Below, in pieces: positions 7,398 through 15,097 of a stretch of 26,165 bases of DNA. The DNA is from JAUUSJ01 sp051880475 (GTDB taxonomy: Bacteria > Bacillota > Clostridia > Lachnospirales > Lachnospiraceae): contig JBJEOA010000062.1 in assembly GCA_051880475.1 (NCBI GenBank), positions 1 to 26,165 of the forward strand. The letters are read 5' to 3'. The notes under the pieces are model-generated. The model was not told the origin of the DNA. It saw only the letters and a list, made by a program, of their open reading frames with translations, and ran no database searches. The translations under genes were made by a program, and so were the position numbers. Each line of letters starts with the position of its first letter. The stretch's first letter is position 1.

Positions 7398-7420
7398 AAA
7401 ATGCAACTGATTTGCATTTT
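7398..7420. promoter_or_regulatory. Zur-type operator at the zur start site
   Basis: A perfect 9-5-9 palindrome (AAAATGCAA 7398-7406, TTGCATTTT 7412-7420), identical to the one at znuA. It starts three bases downstream of the -10. Confidence 0.8.
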
Positions 7421-7423
7421 GAT

Positions 7424-7452
7424 ATTATAATATTGCTTCTTATTTTTGTCAA
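7424..7452 (-). promoter_or_regulatory. zur promoter, consensus sigma-A
   Basis: TTGACA (7447-7452), a 17-bp spacer and TATAAT (7424-7429) on the minus strand, identical to the znuA promoter. The leader is about 100 nt. Confidence 0.85.
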
Positions 7453-7506
7453 GCATTTTTGAAAAACCTCCCAAAGAAGCCATCATATTGAATAATTTAA
7501 AAAAAT

Positions 7507-7707
7507 ATGATGAAAATATATACTATAAAAAAAGGAGGTATCACAAAAATTATTGTACTATTTTTCTTTACTATTATAATCTTTTTTATTCTCGCGGGAA
7601 TAATACTATATTTTATAATCATTTCTAAAAAATCATCAAATTATGATTTATCAGATACGGAGCAATTAGAATGGATTCAAGAATACAACAAAAAAGTAAA
7701 AAAATAA
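7507..7707 (+). CDS. Small single-pass membrane protein, unknown function
   Basis: A 66-codon frame with one long hydrophobic helix (about residues 14-39: IIVLFFFTIIIFFILAGIIL and on) followed by a charged tail, DLSDTEQLEWIQEYNKKVKK. Short membrane proteins ending in an acidic 'DxEQ' helix are common in Lachnospiraceae, which supports a real gene, but I do not recognise this one. The ATG-ATG start lacks a clear ribosome site. A strong AAAGGAGGT lies inside the frame near 7533, followed about nine bases later only by ATT codons, so the true start could be a rare codon. It is divergent from zur and ends before a strong terminator. Confidence 0.5.
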   Translation: MMKIYTIKKGGITKIIVLFFFTIIIFFILAGIILYFIIISKKSSNYDLSDTEQLEWIQEYNKKVKK

Positions 7708-7740
7708 AAAAGAACATTGCTAGCTCGTACCGAAAAAAAG

Positions 7741-7787
7741 AATGAGGCTATGGAAGATTTTATCTTCTTATAACCTCATTTTTTTCA
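7741..7787. terminator. Bidirectional terminator between the small ORF and the GH32 gene
   Basis: AATGAGG (7741-7747) pairs with CCTCATT (7774-7780), with an inner AAGAT/ATCTT stem. It is followed by TTTTTT on the plus strand and preceded by a run of A, giving a U-tract on the minus strand as well. Confidence 0.8.
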
Positions 7788-7807
7788 ATATCCCTGATAA
7801 CAATATC

Positions 7808-9292
7808 CTATTCTACAACAATATCATACTTCTCAATATCAATCCAAGCCTCTCCCTTTGCCTCAAATGAAATGCCATCTGACTCTAAAGGTGTATAAAG
7901 ACCTGCTGACATAACCTGTTCTCCGTCATTGATAAAAATCTCTACAGAAAAGCGGTCTAAAATAATTCTAAATTTAATTACTCCGTTTTGATCTTTGACA
8001 AAAGCTTTTCTTGTATGTACAACATTCGCACGATAACCAGAATTAACACGGTTAAACTCTACTATATTTTTATGTGGATTGTACTCAATATAAGTCGAGT
8101 ATTCCTCATTTTCTGCAATATTAATTCGAAACGTGTCATATAAACTCTCTATGAGAGAAGGTCGAACTTCTACCGTCATATCAAGCACTCTGCCCGATAC
8201 ACCAGCAACCTCTTTTTTCTCCTCAATCTTCAATCCCTCGTATGAAACACCATTTGCATGATAATAAGAAAGTTCACGGACTGGATTTTGTATAAGCTTT
8301 CCGTCTCTTACACTTAACTCACGAGGAAGTGTCATCTGACAAGTCCACTGAAATTTTGTTGGATGGAATCGAGTTGTCTCCCAAGACTGCATCCAGCCAA
8401 TCATAATTCTTCTTCCATCTTCTGTCTCTAACGTCTGTGGTGCGTAAAAATCTAAGCCTAAATCAACAGGAATCACTTTTTCTCTTGTGAATTTATGAGT
8501 TTCTCTCTCATAATCCCCCACAAGGCAAATTACATCATTTCCATTGTGGAATTCTAATCCCTTTGCTCGCATCTCCTGTGGAGAAGTTAAAATAAAAGCC
8601 TTTCCATCTATCTCAAAAAAATCTGGGCACTCCCACATTTTTCCATATTCATTTTTACAGGAGTCTAATGTTGTCACATACTCCCAATTCATAGAATCCT
8701 TGCTCTTAAACATTAAAATAGCTCCACTGTCATCTGCAGTACGGTTTCCGACAACAGCATAATAACACTCGTCTTTTTTGTCATACCAAATCTTAGGGTC
8801 TCTAAAATCGCGTGCACTATTTCCCTCTGGAAGATTCTTTACTGTGAGAACTGGATTCCCTTCATATTTTTCATAATCAACTCCATCTCCATATGCAAGA
8901 CACTGTGTCTGTCTATAACTTTCTGTATTGTCTACTCCCTTTACTCCAGTATACATAAGTAATTGACGACCATCTGTAAGTTCTACCGCACTTCCAGAAA
9001 AACACCCACTTACATCGTATTCCATATCTGGACCGATTGCCGCTGGAAGTCTATCCCACTTAATAAAGTCCTTACTTTTCACATGTCCCCAGTGCATTGG
9101 TCCCCAGCTTATATCATATGGATAATACTGATAGAATAAATGATACTCTCCCTTATAAATAGAAAATCCATTTGGATCATTTAACCAGCCTACCCATGGA
9201 GTAATGTGAAAGATTGGTCTTTGTATCGCCGGGATCTTTTCTCCAGCTGTTTTTTCATACTGTCTCGCTTCTAATAATAACTGACTATTCAT
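7808..9292 (-). CDS. GH32 beta-fructofuranosidase / sucrose(-6-phosphate) hydrolase
   Basis: A 494-residue glycoside hydrolase family 32 enzyme that cleaves terminal beta-fructosyl bonds in sucrose or short fructo-oligosaccharides. The catalytic set is present: nucleophile Asp39 in WLNDPNG, transition-state stabiliser Asp165 in FRDP, and acid/base Glu221 in WECPD. The five-blade propeller is followed by a C-terminal beta-sandwich ending in an SVEIFINDGE motif. There is no signal peptide, so it acts in the cytoplasm. Import by the neighbouring ABC permeases, not a PTS, suggests unphosphorylated substrate. ATG 9292 has GAGGTG upstream. A LacI-type operator lies about 60 bp before the start, so it probably has its own regulated promoter, which I could not place confidently. 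Confidence 0.92.
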   Translation of the reverse strand: MNSQLLLEARQYEKTAGEKIPAIQRPIFHITPWVGWLNDPNGFSIYKGEYHLFYQYYPYDISWGPMHWGHVKSKDFIKWDRLPAAIGPDMEYDVSGCFSGSAVELTDGRQLLMYTGVKGVDNTESYRQTQCLAYGDGVDYEKYEGNPVLTVKNLPEGNSARDFRDPKIWYDKKDECYYAVVGNRTADDSGAILMFKSKDSMNWEYVTTLDSCKNEYGKMWECPDFFEIDGKAFILTSPQEMRAKGLEFHNGNDVICLVGDYERETHKFTREKVIPVDLGLDFYAPQTLETEDGRRIMIGWMQSWETTRFHPTKFQWTCQMTLPRELSVRDGKLIQNPVRELSYYHANGVSYEGLKIEEKKEVAGVSGRVLDMTVEVRPSLIESLYDTFRINIAENEEYSTYIEYNPHKNIVEFNRVNSGYRANVVHTRKAFVKDQNGVIKFRIILDRFSVEIFINDGEQVMSAGLYTPLESDGISFEAKGEAWIDIEKYDIVVE

Positions 9293-9348
9293 ATCTTCAC
9301 CTCATTTTTCTTTCTCATTATTTTTCCTACAATATATTTTACATCAAA

Positions 9349-9362
9349 TGGAATCGCTTCCA
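9349..9362. promoter_or_regulatory. LacI/CcpA-type operator before the GH32 gene
   Basis: TGGAATCGCTTCCA is a palindrome with the central CG typical of LacI-family operators. It matches the two sites at the binding-protein promoter except for one central base. It also fits the general cre pattern TGNNANCGNTNNCA, so CcpA is an alternative binder. Confidence 0.75.
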
Positions 9363-9368
9363 TATATT

Positions 9369-9426
9369 AAAAAAAGCAATACTTCGCACAATTATGATAT
9401 ATCTCAATTTATATACGAAGTACCGC
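9369..9426 (-). terminator. Terminator after the LacI gene
   Basis: On the minus strand GCGGTACTTCG pairs with CGAAGTATTGC (11 bp including two G-U pairs) across a long loop, followed by seven T. It ends the regulator transcript eight bases after its stop and upstream of the GH32 operator. Confidence 0.75.
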
Positions 9427-9433
9427 TTTTTAT

Positions 9434-10432
9434 CTACGCCCTTATTGTAGTGTCACCGACACATAGCGTAACTGGCAATTCCTCTCTCTTTGCTTTAACT
9501 GGCTTTCCATTAATAATGTCTACGATTAGTCTTACAGTCTCTTCTGCCAAATCACTAATTGGCTGCACAATAGTAGTAATTTTAGGATACATAAACCCGA
9601 TACTATTCGTTCCATCGTATCCTACAAGACAAAATTCCTCTGGAACTTTCTTCCCTCTAAGAAGCGCGACATGTAAAACCGCCATCGCAATATTATCTGC
9701 GGCAAACACACCGTCAACTTCTGGGTATTCATCGAACATTTTCTCTGCTGTCTTTAAATAATACCTATAATCTGTCATATGCCATTTGATAGAAATAGGA
9801 TGACATATAATTCCATGTTCTCTCATTATCTCATCAAAGACCGAATGTCGTATACGAGAAGGAGTCGATACCTTATCCTCTCCCTTGAGAGTTCCAAATT
9901 GAACGACATTTTTACAGCCTGAGCGAATTATCTCCTCTGCCGCCAATCTTCCACCCTCTCGATGATTTGCCATCACACATGGTATCTTATTCCCCAAATC
10001 TCTATCTAAAGCTACAATCGGACGATTAATTTTCTCATACTGAGAAACATCCAAAGAAGTATGAGCTCCAAAGATAATTCCGTCTACCCTCTGCTGCTTT
10101 AACATTTCTAAATATTTCAATTCATAATTACTCTCATAAAAGGTATTACAAACCATCATCTGATAGTCTCTTTTACTAAGAGCAACTTCTGCCGCATTTA
10201 CAAATTCAGAAAAGAAAGGATGTGCCACTTCTGGTACAATTACTGCTACAATTCCGCTTTTTCGAAAGAATAGATTTCTCGCCATCTCATTTGGAATATA
10301 ATCTAGGGCTGCAATGGATGCCTCAACCTTTTTTCTCGTTTCTTCTTTTACATATCCCTTTCCACTCAACACACGAGATACTGTTCCTACTCCGACATTT
10401 GCATGTCTTGCAACATCTTGAATATTAGCCAT
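9434..10432 (-). CDS. LacI-family transcriptional regulator of the fructoside locus
   Basis: A 332-residue repressor. The N-terminal helix-turn-helix and hinge read MANIQDVARHANVGVGTVSR (1-20) through ALDYIPNEMARNL. A periplasmic-binding-like effector domain follows, with VIVPEVAHPFFSE, VDGIIFGAH, DGVFAADNIAMAV and VGYDGT. ATG 10432 has AGGTGAAGC upstream. It lies between the permease genes and GH32 but is flanked by its own promoter and terminator, so it is a separate transcription unit. Its likely targets are the three TGGAATCG(G/C)TTCCA sites nearby. The inducer is presumably sucrose or a fructoside (inference). Confidence 0.93.
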   Translation of the reverse strand: MANIQDVARHANVGVGTVSRVLSGKGYVKEETRKKVEASIAALDYIPNEMARNLFFRKSGIVAVIVPEVAHPFFSEFVNAAEVALSKRDYQMMVCNTFYESNYELKYLEMLKQQRVDGIIFGAHTSLDVSQYEKINRPIVALDRDLGNKIPCVMANHREGGRLAAEEIIRSGCKNVVQFGTLKGEDKVSTPSRIRHSVFDEIMREHGIICHPISIKWHMTDYRYYLKTAEKMFDEYPEVDGVFAADNIAMAVLHVALLRGKKVPEEFCLVGYDGTNSIGFMYPKITTIVQPISDLAEETVRLIVDIINGKPVKAKREELPVTLCVGDTTIRA

Positions 10433-10539
10433 GCTTCACCTACCATTATCCTTACGGAAAACAATTCATATTTTTCTTGTATGCTACCTACAATATGAGA
10501 AAAATCGCTTTATCACATAGTCTCGCACATACTGATTTA

Positions 10540-10568
10540 AGTTTAGCTATTTTTTAACAATTTGTCAA
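10540..10568 (-). promoter_or_regulatory. Promoter of the LacI gene
   Basis: TTGACA (10563-10568), a 17-bp spacer and TAAACT (10540-10545) on the minus strand. The leader is about 100 nt. No operator of the TGGAATCG type lies here, so autoregulation is not indicated. Confidence 0.55.
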
Positions 10569-10634
10569 TTCCTACCTCATATTATCTTAAATATTTGCAA
10601 AAAATAGTACAAAATTTTATAGATAAAAGTTTTC

Positions 10635-11483
10635 TTATCCTTTAATACCAGAGGAAGCAATACCCTCGATATAGTATTTCTGCATGAAAATAAACATAAT
10701 TAACATTGGAATTGCAGATACAACTAAGGCAGCCATAATGGCACTATAATGAATAGGCTGTGTTCCAAAGAATACCTGAATTGCCAACTGAATCGTACGC
10801 TTATTTTCTCCTGTCATGACTAAAAACGGCCACATAAAGTCATTCCAGTGAGATACAAAGTCTAAGATAAATACTGTTGCATATACTGTTTTGGAAATTG
10901 GCATTACCACTTTAAAAAATGTTCCGATTGGGCTACATCCATCAAGAGCGGCTGCTTCTAGGAGGTCATCTGGAATGTCGCAGAAGAACTGTCTAAACAT
11001 ATAGATGGAGAAGCATTTCGCAATAAATGGAACAACTAAGGCTGCAAGTGTATTTACCCATCCTAATTGTGACATTTCAATATAAAGTGGCAACATAATT
11101 GCTTCCATAGGCATAACCATAAGCGCAATTACAAGATTTAACATTAAGCCTTTTCCCTTAAAGTCAAATTTTGCAAGTGCATATCCACAAATCGAGTTAA
11201 AGAATAAGTCAAGAACTAAAATTAATGCGATATACACAAAGGTATTTTTAAATACCTGTACCATATTCAGACGAGAAAATACTTCCTTGAAGTTATCTAA
11301 AGACGCATGAACTGGAATAAATGTTGTAATAGAATTCATGTTTGCAAAAATCTCAGCCTCTGGTTTTAAAGATGCTGAAATCATCCATAGAAGTGGAGAT
11401 ACGAAAATAATACCAATAATAATATTTCCACCGTAAAATAGTACTTTTGTTAAAGTCTTTTGTGCTTGCATTGATTTTCCCAT
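10635..11483 (-). CDS. CUT1 sugar ABC transporter permease (MalG/MsmG type)
   Basis: A 282-residue inner-membrane permease. It has an N-terminal helix (about 13-33), a conserved WMISASLKPEAEIF segment, and the EAA loop EAAALDGCSPIGTFFKVVMPISK that contacts the ATPase. The C-terminus KYYIEGIASSGIKG is typical of MalG-type subunits. The start ATG at 11483 follows AAGGAGA. Its stop is about 200 bp before the LacI start. No ATPase gene is in the locus, so a shared MsmK/UgpC-like ATPase encoded elsewhere must energise it (known for Firmicute CUT1 systems). No convincing terminator follows. Confidence 0.92.
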   Translation of the reverse strand: MGKSMQAQKTLTKVLFYGGNIIIGIIFVSPLLWMISASLKPEAEIFANMNSITTFIPVHASLDNFKEVFSRLNMVQVFKNTFVYIALILVLDLFFNSICGYALAKFDFKGKGLMLNLVIALMVMPMEAIMLPLYIEMSQLGWVNTLAALVVPFIAKCFSIYMFRQFFCDIPDDLLEAAALDGCSPIGTFFKVVMPISKTVYATVFILDFVSHWNDFMWPFLVMTGENKRTIQLAIQVFFGTQPIHYSAIMAALVVSAIPMLIMFIFMQKYYIEGIASSGIKG

Positions 11484-11501
11484 TTTTCTATCTCCTTTCT
11501 T

Positions 11502-12407
11502 CTAGTCTGTCTCTGCAATTAACTTCTTCATAGATAATGACATAATTACTACGATTACAAAAAATACCGCTGCAATTGCACAGGCATATCCAAAGTTACC
11601 TTGCTGGAAACCTTGTGTATAAATATAATAAACAAGTGTTTTTGTGCTATTTTTTGGTCCACCCTGTGTCATTACGTATGGCTGAGTGAAGAGTTTCATC
11701 GCCTGAATCATTGTAATCATAACAACATACTTAATGGTTCCTTTTAATCCTGGCAATGTGATATATAGAAATTGCTGAATTTTTGTTGCACCATCCACAG
11801 ATGCTGCCTCATACTGGTCTCTTGGAATTCCCTGAAGTCCTGCCAAGAAAATCATCATCTGATAACCAGCTCCCTGCCATCCTGACATGAAAATAATCGC
11901 ATTCATCGCTGTTTTTGCATTACTCAAAAAGTTGATAGGCTCCATTCCAAAACTTGTAAGCAGAGAGTTAATAAGACCTGTATTTGGATTCGAGTTATAA
12001 AGTACTGTCCACAAAATAGAAATAACTACCATAGATGTCAACTGTGGGCTAAAATACATAGTACGGAAAATAGATACTCCGCGGAATTTTGATGAAACTA
12101 ACATTGCCAATGCCAAAGCTAAAACACATTGGAAAGGCACTACTAATACAGTAAAATATACTGTATTTTTTAATGCAAGCCAGAAATTCGCATCGTGAAA
12201 CAATTTCGCATAATTTTGTAATCCAATAAATATAATATTATCCGGTCTAACAATCTGATATTGGAATAAGGAGTAACGAACCGTATAAAGAATTGGCACT
12301 ACTAAGAATGCTACTAAAAGAAACATTGCTGGCACAGAGAAAATATATGCTGCAACTCTCTCGTTTTTCTTTCTACCGGACAGTTTTGCTTTTGCTGTAT
12401 TTGCCAT
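11502..12407 (-). CDS. CUT1 sugar ABC transporter permease (MalF/MsmF type)
   Basis: A 301-residue permease with about six membrane segments, the first at roughly 18-40. The EAA loop is in YEAASVDGATKIQQFLYITLPGLK. The conserved MTQGGPKNSTKTLVYYIY stretch near the C-terminus is characteristic of MalF-like subunits. ATG 12407 has GAGAGGG upstream. It is separated by 18 bp from the second permease and pairs with it as a heterodimer. Expression is probably damped relative to the binding protein by the terminator at 12451-12483. Confidence 0.92.
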   Translation of the reverse strand: MANTAKAKLSGRKKNERVAAYIFSVPAMFLLVAFLVVPILYTVRYSLFQYQIVRPDNIIFIGLQNYAKLFHDANFWLALKNTVYFTVLVVPFQCVLALALAMLVSSKFRGVSIFRTMYFSPQLTSMVVISILWTVLYNSNPNTGLINSLLTSFGMEPINFLSNAKTAMNAIIFMSGWQGAGYQMMIFLAGLQGIPRDQYEAASVDGATKIQQFLYITLPGLKGTIKYVVMITMIQAMKLFTQPYVMTQGGPKNSTKTLVYYIYTQGFQQGNFGYACAIAAVFFVIVVIMSLSMKKLIAETD

Positions 12408-12450
12408 TTTTCAGCCCTCTCTCTCTTTAAATTTTCTAAATTTAGGTACA

Positions 12451-12483
12451 AAAAAGACCGCACCGCAGTTGGTGCGGTCTTTT
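12451..12483 (-). terminator. Intergenic terminator/attenuator between binding protein and permeases
   Basis: GACCGCACC (12456-12464) and GGTGCGGTC (12471-12479) form a 9-bp GC-rich stem with a 6-nt loop, extended by A/T pairs. On the minus strand it is followed by TTTTTTG. Partial termination here would make the binding protein more abundant than the permeases, a common arrangement. Confidence 0.85.
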
Positions 12484-12522
12484 CCAAAGAAGTTTTACTC
12501 CAAAGAAGTTTTACTCCAAAGA
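12484..12522. repeat. 16-bp tandem repeat, about 2.4 copies
   Basis: CCAAAGAAGTTTTACT occurs at 12484-12499 and 12500-12515, followed by a partial CCAAAGA. It abuts the terminator stem on the binding-protein side. The copies are exact, suggesting recent slippage. Confidence 0.85.
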
Positions 12523-12599
12523 GCTGCTTACCCAAGCCTCTTTTTCCCTTAGTAAACGGACTCTAAAAGAATAATAAAATTAATATTTACTAAGTTTTA

Positions 12600-13949
12600 T
12601 TAATTCTTATAATAAGCGTCGTAATCTTCCTGGAATTTTACAGCTACTTCATCTAACTGACTCTGTGTATATGCTGCATCAACTTTTTTATTAGAAGCCG
12701 CCTCAGAGAAGATATTTGTCATAGCTTCTGCATAAGAGGAAGAGAATACAGAATAGGATGGAGTTCTTGGACGAGGAACTGCTGTGTTTTCAAGCTGTTC
12801 TTTAAATAAGGAACGTGGAGCTTCTTTGTATGCTGCCATAGCTTCATTATCATAAGAAGAAATACGAGTTGCAGGTTTTGCAATATCAGCTGCGTATGTT
12901 GCTACGTTTTCTGTATTCATTAACCACTGTAAAAACTCTCCTGCTGCGTCAACATTCTCACAGTTTTTACTTACTGCTGCTGACCAGTCACCACATGGAG
13001 AAACTGCTTTCTTTGTATTATCAGATACTGGATAATATGTTACACCCCAATCAAACTTTGCACTCTGCTCTAATAAAGCTACATCCCAAGATCCTCCGAA
13101 CATTGTAGCACAAGCACCGTTTAAGAACTCATCTTGGATAGGGTCAATATTGGCATATCCCTTTGCAATTAAATCTGCAAGATAATTTGCTGTCTCAACA
13201 CATTCTTTGCTATTAACATATCCCTCTGCTGTAGATCCGTCATCACTTACAAAATCTTTTCCATTAGAAATAAACATTGGCTCAAGTGCATATGGAAGAC
13301 CTTCGCCGTGGTCCATAATAATATGTGTTCCAACATATTTATCTGTTGTACATTTCTCTGCAATTTCTGCTAATTCAGACCATGTAAGAGGATTCTCTAC
13401 TGTACGAGAATCAATATCTTCTACATCAACGCCACACTCTTTTAAATAATCTTTATTATAATATAATGCAACAGAAGACTCTGTAGCAGAGATAGCATAT
13501 AATTCATCATTATATGTACACTGTGCAACGGTAGAAGGTACAAAATCTTTTAAATCTTCATCTGTGAAATATTTAGAAATAGGCACGATAATATTATTTG
13601 CTGCATAATAAGATACAGTAGGTCCATCTACGAAGAAAATATCTGGTAAGTCATTGGATGTAACAGCAGTTGTAATCTTATTCTCATATGCATAAGAATC
13701 AGAACGGTCAATTGCCTCACGACTTACCTGAATTTCTGGATGCTCCTTATTCCATTCAGCAAGCTTCTCTGTCCACCAATTTTCAATCGCCTCTTTATCT
13801 GTTGGACTCCAGATTGTTAAGTTTACTGTACCTGCGTCAGCTGACCCCGAATCACCTTTTGAACCGGTAGATGATCCACCACCACAAGCTGCTAATGGTA
13901 ATACCATAGCTGATGCTAAAAATAGGCTAGCAATTTTTTTGAGTTTCAT
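12600..13949 (-). CDS. Sugar-binding lipoprotein of a CUT1 ABC transporter
   Basis: A 449-residue extracellular solute-binding protein (family 1). The signal peptide ends in lipobox LAAC with Cys22, followed by a Gly/Ser-rich tether. The mature protein has LTIWSPTDKEAIENWW, DLPDIFFVDGP and a C-terminal PRPRTPSYSVFSS segment typical of oligosaccharide-binding proteins. ATG 13949 has AAGGAGG upstream. It is the first gene of the transporter operon, behind a promoter with two LacI-type operators. With the GH32 enzyme nearby, sucrose or fructo-oligosaccharides are the likely ligands (inference). Confidence 0.93.
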   Translation of the reverse strand: MKLKKIASLFLASAMVLPLAACGGGSSTGSKGDSGSADAGTVNLTIWSPTDKEAIENWWTEKLAEWNKEHPEIQVSREAIDRSDSYAYENKITTAVTSNDLPDIFFVDGPTVSYYAANNIIVPISKYFTDEDLKDFVPSTVAQCTYNDELYAISATESSVALYYNKDYLKECGVDVEDIDSRTVENPLTWSELAEIAEKCTTDKYVGTHIIMDHGEGLPYALEPMFISNGKDFVSDDGSTAEGYVNSKECVETANYLADLIAKGYANIDPIQDEFLNGACATMFGGSWDVALLEQSAKFDWGVTYYPVSDNTKKAVSPCGDWSAAVSKNCENVDAAGEFLQWLMNTENVATYAADIAKPATRISSYDNEAMAAYKEAPRSLFKEQLENTAVPRPRTPSYSVFSSSYAEAMTNIFSEAASNKKVDAAYTQSQLDEVAVKFQEDYDAYYKN

Positions 13950-13985
13950 AGTTTCTTCCTCCTTAAAAATATTTTTTTCACTTTA

Positions 13986-13999
13986 TGGAATCGGTTCCA
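13986..13999. promoter_or_regulatory. LacI-type operator O2, in the binding-protein leader
   Basis: TGGAATCGGTTCCA, embedded in an ATGGAA/TTCCAT palindrome, lies about 36 bp before the start codon. It is identical to the site at 14051-14064, with a 65-bp spacing. Confidence 0.8.
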
Positions 14000-14017
14000 T
14001 GTTTGTGGGTTTTTTTA

Positions 14018-14037
14018 CCACAGGAAAAATCCTGTGG
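14018..14037. other. Stable hairpin between the two operators
   Basis: CCACAGGA and TCCTGTGG form a perfect 8-bp stem with a 4-nt loop in the predicted leader of the binding-protein mRNA. On the minus strand it is followed by TAAAAAAA, not U, so it is not an intrinsic terminator for this operon. It may stabilise the transcript or block processing. Confidence 0.65.
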
Positions 14038-14050
14038 CTTTATTTGTTTG

Positions 14051-14064
14051 TGGAATCGGTTCCA
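14051..14064. promoter_or_regulatory. LacI-type operator O1, just downstream of the promoter
   Basis: TGGAATCGGTTCCA begins 12 bp after the -10, so it covers about +6 to +19, a classic repressor position. It also fits the cre consensus. Confidence 0.8.
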
Positions 14065-14076
14065 TGTTGTGATTTT

Positions 14077-14105
14077 ATACTAACACCATCTCATCATTAT
14101 GTCAA
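14077..14105 (-). promoter_or_regulatory. Promoter of the sugar ABC operon
   Basis: TTGACA (14100-14105), a 17-bp spacer and a weaker TAGTAT (14077-14082) on the minus strand. The AT-rich DNA from here to 14300 holds no ORF or hairpin that I can support. Confidence 0.6.
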
Positions 14106-14300
14106 CTATTTTTTCACATTTTTTTCATAAAAATATTATAAATATGAAATATGTATAATTTTATATGTATTATTTGTATATATTTACTATAATTCATTGC
14201 TCTTGATTTTCATTTTCTTAAAATTTTTATCAAATCTTTCTAAATTTAAATATATTTCCATTCTGTTTTATCTTGCACATACGGAATATAAAAAATTGTT

Positions 14301-14996
14301 CTACTTCTTATCTTCCTGATATCTCTTCTCTTCCTCCCTCAGTCTTTTTTGCTGTTCTTCCACACGCTCGGCCTCCTCCACGCGCTCGGGGTCAAACAGT
14401 CTTATAAGATGCATTGAATTTAAAAAGGCAATCACAGAAAATCCGATAATAAACCAAAAAAATATAATCTGTCCAAAAAAACTTGGAAATGCGATAATCG
14501 CCAAAACTGGCAATATATTTAACACCATAATAAAAACGGTGTAAATACCATTACTCATAGATAGGAAAAATGATTTTTTAATTGTCTCTTTCACTCCCGT
14601 ATCAAAATAAGCAAGTACAGCAAAGACATGGCTTATCACCGCCAAATAAAAATAGCCTACCGCTAAAATCACAACAATTATTACAAATTTAATAGAAATA
14701 TCCCACTGAAAAGCACAAAATAAATCAAAACCAATAAAAAGACCCATTGCCAAAAAAATAAAAAATAATGCTGTTCCCTTCTTAAAATTTTTCTTAAATG
14801 CACTAAAAAATGTGGAAACAATGCTTGGTTCCTGATGCAAAGCATATTTCATAGTAATATCATATACTGCACAGGTTGTAGCCCCGAGAGTAAAAATAGG
14901 AATACTACAGATAAACCATAAAACATTAAGTAAAATTAAATCGATAAGACGATTGAGTCCATTCACAACAGAACCTTCTTGCTGTAAAAATTTCAT
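14301..14996 (-). CDS. DUF624 family membrane protein (YesL-like)
   Basis: A 231-residue protein with several membrane helices. The N-terminal NRLIDLILLNVLWFICSIPI followed by TLGATTCAVYDITMKY is the DUF624/YesL hallmark. These proteins often accompany CUT1 sugar transporters, as here, but their function is unknown. The C-terminal 30 residues are a charged helix with a short ERVEEAERVEE duplication. The longest frame starts at 15062, but ATG 14996 has a strong AAAAGGAGG six bases upstream and is the likely start. It precedes the binding-protein gene on the same strand, separated by that gene's promoter. Confidence 0.87.
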   Translation of the reverse strand: MKFLQQEGSVVNGLNRLIDLILLNVLWFICSIPIFTLGATTCAVYDITMKYALHQEPSIVSTFFSAFKKNFKKGTALFFIFLAMGLFIGFDLFCAFQWDISIKFVIIVVILAVGYFYLAVISHVFAVLAYFDTGVKETIKKSFFLSMSNGIYTVFIMVLNILPVLAIIAFPSFFGQIIFFWFIIGFSVIAFLNSMHLIRLFDPERVEEAERVEEQQKRLREEEKRYQEDKK

Positions 14997-15032
14997 AAAA
15001 AACCTCCTTTTAAGTGAATTATATAATAAACT

Positions 15033-15056
15033 ACCCACCACATAAATGTAGTGGGT
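15033..15056. other. Hairpin between trxB and the DUF624 gene
   Basis: ACCCAC (15033-15038) pairs with GTGGGT (15051-15056), with an inner ACAT/ATGT after one mismatch. The minus-strand sequence after it (AGTTTATTATA) is a weak U-tract. It could be the trxB terminator. Confidence 0.45.
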
Positions 15057-15097
15057 TTTCAACCATAAAATTTTATAAAATATAGTTTTAGGACAAA

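Larger units (their letters stand above)
7397..7461 (-). repeat. 65-bp promoter/operator cassette, copy 2 (zur)
   Basis: Second copy of the cassette at 4504-4568, in the same orientation with one mismatch. It drives zur. The two copies are direct repeats about 2.9 kb apart that flank eda, kdgK and zur. Confidence 0.95.

Noticed and set aside
12314..12535. 73-codon minus-strand ORF over the permease start
   Set aside because: It overlaps the permease gene and the terminator hairpin in another frame, with no family resemblance. Treated as a shadow.
14018..14037. Intrinsic terminator in the binding-protein leader
   Set aside because: On the transcribed minus strand the stem is followed by A residues, not U. 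Kept only as a hairpin.
14996..15062. N-terminal extension of the DUF624 protein to 15062
   Set aside because: The ATG at 14996 has a far better ribosome site, and the extension overlaps the intergenic hairpin.
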